Below are positions 61,712 to 64,000 of a stretch of DNA of 64,000 bases, piece after piece. The position numbers and the translations under genes were made by a program. Origin of the DNA: Pseudo-nitzschia pungens (taxonomy: Eukaryota > Bacillariophyta > Bacillariophyceae > Bacillariales > Bacillariaceae). Each line of letters begins with the position of its first letter. Position 1 is the first letter of the stretch. Under the pieces are notes generated by a model that was not told the DNA's origin, did not search any database, and worked only from the letters and a program-made list of their open reading frames with translations. The stretch is from the NCBI GenBank assembly GCA_037355855.1, contig CM074759.1, positions 6,882,001 to 6,946,000 on the forward strand. The letters run 5' to 3'.

Positions 61712-63631
61712 ATGGCGCAACAAATCCAGCCCCCAGCAGCATCCCACGAGACTCTAAAACAAGAGATCGAGCGCCAACTGAACCACAGAACTCAAGTGGA
61801 TGAAAAAACCATGCAAATTGCAGTGAAAAAGCTTGCAAATAACAAGAAATTCTTGGGGACGAAAAGTGAGAAATTGGCAAGGATTAAGAAGATTGGTGAT
61901 GAGTTGATAATTGGATTCTTCATACAGAAGAGTAGAAAGAGAGTTGCTGACGATATCAAACTACTCACTAAACTACCGCTTCTGCACAGAGCCAAGACGT
62001 CAAAAGAAGACGTGGCATTGGTTGTTTTCTACGTTGCAGAAATTCTGTACAAGTCCGACGTCAGGGTAGGAGGTATCAAAGAAATTGGTGATCGCGTCAA
62101 CCTCTTCAGAGATGCCTACACTGTACTAATGAGTGATGTCCGAGAGCAAATCGAAGCCAACAACAAGAATTACCTTATCAAGCAGTCTCCAGAAGAAGTC
62201 AGTCGGCTCTTTTTGGAAGGGGGGGGAAAACTTCCAACGGATCCTGCGCTCCGGACATGCCCCTTCTGTTGTCATTCCTATGTCGACGAACCGGCTACCA
62301 ATGCGGCTGTAATGGATAGAAATAAAGCATTGGCAGCTGATTTCGAGGCCAAAATGAGGGAATACAATAGCAACAATGGGCATTATACGAATGCCGTTGG
62401 CGAGAGAAGCAATCGGACTCCCCCAAAGCCACAATACAAGCATGAAGTCCTCCAATGCCATTGCCATCAGATCAGATGTGTGGATGCTGCTGGGAATGGA
62501 TCGTGTAGGGATTGCAACGCGAATGGTGGTGCGAAACTGGATAGCAACAACAATTGCAAGTGCCCGGTCTGTTCTTGTAATTGCAGTTTCGCGTATAAAA
62601 AAAATTCTGTAGACATGATTTCCACCAACAAGGGAGCAGAGAAGATTGCTGACAAGGAAAACATCGACACTGGCAACGCTGTGGCTGGGAGAGCAATTGG
62701 ATCAATCTTTGCTGCGTCTGCAATGGAAGCGCACGCTGCTCAAGCTGCAGTTATCCAAGCCCGAAATGGAAAAACTGACGCTAGTGACGTGTTTCATACT
62801 GAGAATCTGTATTTTCAGGGAGCAAGCCGAAGATTGATGGCAGATTCGTCTATCGACCTGTCGTCTCTCCGGAATTATGCCGGGACTGCCGTCAATATTG
62901 CCCTCCCCGGTGGCTCTGCTGTTTTCGATACTCGGCTTCTTGGCAAAGAGAATGGAGGATTCAGGGCAAGAAACAATCGTCTGGAGATGAGACCTCCAGC
63001 GCCAAGAAATGCCACTTCGGCTGCAACAATCAGTCCGATCCCGGCGTCGACAGCGCTTCTGGCAACTCCACCGGCAGCAACGCTCCCTACCCTTGGTCCG
63101 TTCGATCCATCCAGCAGCGAGATGAAAAAGCCACCCCCCAAGAAATCACAGCATAAAATTCCGATCTCCGCAACCATGAAGACTTTTCTTTCTGTCAACG
63201 CTGCAGTGAACGGGGGGGTGAAGATGCCATCCGCAACCTCACAAGCGCAGGTGGACCGACTCCAGGAGATAATCGACGTGCCTGATGATGAAGAAGACCT
63301 GTCAGTTGTATCTGTCACATCCTTCAAACGCCAGAAGACAGATGATACTCCTGCCACTGCCATGGTGAATGAAACCATCAATAGCGTTGTTGAGTGCGCT
63401 TACAATCCAATCATCGATGTTGATTCCCCGGCGTCTCCTGACTCTGCCTTGGGCAGGGATGTCGCTCATATCATTGATCTCCCCTTCAAGAAGGTGAGAA
63501 AGATTGCTAAAGGGATCTTGAAAAGAAACAAGGACGCAGGTCCAAAAGACCTCAAGCGTCTGTTGGACCAAGCCTATCCATTTCCATCTTCTATCAAGAA
63601 GAAGAAGGCCAAGAAGGGAGTGAACTCCTGA
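61712..63631 (+). CDS. Cys-rich protein of unknown function
   Basis: This is a 639-residue intronless protein with an ATG in strong context (ccaccATGG). Residues 1-175 are helical and basic, without a named domain. Residues 182-192 hold CPFCCHSY, and about 248-295 a cluster with QCHCHQIRC, SCRDC and CPVCSCNCSF; together at least 14 Cys/His that could bind two or three zinc ions. Residues 320-560 look disordered, and the C-terminus is Lys-rich (SIKKKKAKK). The combination of a helical N-part, a Cys-His cluster and a basic tail would suit a nucleic-acid-binding or transposon-associated protein, but I recognise no family. The cell location is not evident. By chance residues 364-370 equal the TEV protease site (ENLYFQG). 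Confidence 0.7.
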   Translation: MAQQIQPPAASHETLKQEIERQLNHRTQVDEKTMQIAVKKLANNKKFLGTKSEKLARIKKIGDELIIGFFIQKSRKRVADDIKLLTKLPLLHRAKTSKEDVALVVFYVAEILYKSDVRVGGIKEIGDRVNLFRDAYTVLMSDVREQIEANNKNYLIKQSPEEVSRLFLEGGGKLPTDPALRTCPFCCHSYVDEPATNAAVMDRNKALAADFEAKMREYNSNNGHYTNAVGERSNRTPPKPQYKHEVLQCHCHQIRCVDAAGNGSCRDCNANGGAKLDSNNNCKCPVCSCNCSFAYKKNSVDMISTNKGAEKIADKENIDTGNAVAGRAIGSIFAASAMEAHAAQAAVIQARNGKTDASDVFHTENLYFQGASRRLMADSSIDLSSLRNYAGTAVNIALPGGSAVFDTRLLGKENGGFRARNNRLEMRPPAPRNATSAATISPIPASTALLATPPAATLPTLGPFDPSSSEMKKPPPKKSQHKIPISATMKTFLSVNAAVNGGVKMPSATSQAQVDRLQEIIDVPDDEEDLSVVSVTSFKRQKTDDTPATAMVNETINSVVECAYNPIIDVDSPASPDSALGRDVAHIIDLPFKKVRKIAKGILKRNKDAGPKDLKRLLDQAYPFPSSIKKKKAKKGVNS

Positions 63632-63652
63632 AGCCCCCCCTGTATATTGTTG

Positions 63653-63785
63653 TGTCTCCACCAGAAGATTGTCGCGTCTCCACCAGAAGATTGTCGCGTC
63701 TCCGCCATTGTCGATTGTCGCGTCTCCACCAGCATCTCCACCATTGTCAATTGTCGCGTCTCCAGCGTCTCCACCATTGTCGATT
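63653..63785. repeat. Degenerate repeat TTGTCGCGTCTCCACCAG
   Basis: About six imperfect units of TTGTCGCGTCTCCACCA with a variable insert (GAAGA or GCATC) follow the stop of the Cys-rich gene by about 20 bp. Confidence 0.8.
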
Positions 63786-64000
63786 TCGATTTTGGTTAGA
63801 TCCCTTAGTGGTTGTTCAGTGGTAGCTGCTGTTTGCTGCTGTTTGCTGTTTGTAGAATTAGAAATTATGAAGGGCTTGCTGCTTGCTGCTGCTTACTGGA
63901 TCGATTGAGAGCAATCGATCGATTCGTGTTTTGGTGTTCCAGTTTTCATGTAACATATGTTCGATATCCACCCCTGTAAATAAATAATACCTAAAGACAA
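63786..64000. other. Right end of window
   Basis: No gene. TGCTGTTTGCTG repeats lie at 63825-63850 and an AATAAATAATA string at 63978. Confidence 0.5.

Noticed and set aside
62801..62821. Perfect TEV protease site ENLYFQG in the Cys-rich protein
   Set aside because: It looks like a lab tag at first, but the surrounding frame is continuous native-looking sequence with no tag, linker or vector DNA, so I treat it as chance. Seven exact residues are still a striking coincidence.

Overview
The window reads as nuclear DNA of a diatom, probably a pennate one. The evidence is: spliceosomal introns of about 100-400 bp with GT/AG borders; a lumen protein with the multi-part targeting peptide expected of a secondary red plastid; a secreted M11 gametolysin-type protease with Pro-Thr linkers and a six-Cys tail, a layout common in diatoms; STELLO-like, GH1, GH18 and Rag GTPase genes; and Ty3/gypsy, Ty1/copia, piggyBac-like and hAT-like debris. 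Spacers are rich in CTAGTACTAG, TACCGTACGGTA and AACCTTAC strings. Species is not decided.

Layout. 1-9.5 kb is retrotransposon: a Ty3/gypsy element with intact gag and pol that sit in one frame and are separated by a single TGA directly followed by ATG, then a 5'-truncated copia pol, then a 41-bp minisatellite. 9.7-10.2 kb holds the lumen protein gene (minus). 11.17-15.23 kb is a complete LTR element with 359-bp LTRs, a 5-bp target duplication and only a gag gene (no pol), i.e. non-autonomous. 15.6-22.1 kb has an unknown conserved-looking protein, a foldback element and hairpin array, a probable solo LTR, the M11 protease, and a truncated SsuA/THI5-like gene abutting a piggyBac transposase tail. 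22.5-31 kb is repeat-rich: 14-bp and 12-bp arrays, two seemingly identical 454-bp direct repeats on either side of a STELLO-like glycosyltransferase gene, a 17-bp minisatellite of about 0.95 kb, and a 735-bp hAT-type MITE with a perfect 8-bp target duplication.

31-64 kb is mainly genes: an N2227/carnosine N-methyltransferase-like gene (3 exons), serine carboxypeptidase (3 exons, minus), GH1 beta-glucosidase (2 exons), BTB protein, zinc-ribbon protein, GH18 chitinase-like protein (minus), the complex I 21-kDa-type subunit, Rag A/B-type GTPase (3 exons, minus), a SET-domain protein (minus), a very long acidic Mrc1/Claspin-like protein (minus) and a Cys-rich unknown. Neighbours share no evident pathway; this is an ordinary eukaryotic gene mix. 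Several secretory or Golgi proteins (M11, STELLO, S10, GH1, GH18) carry N-terminal signal or anchor segments.

The least ordinary items are the two retroelements whose only reading-frame break is an in-frame TGA, the gag-only LTR element, the duplicated segments around the STELLO gene, and a small foldback family seen at 17.2 and 61.3 kb. No CRISPR, operon or bacterial features were seen, and no tRNA or rRNA gene was recognised by eye.
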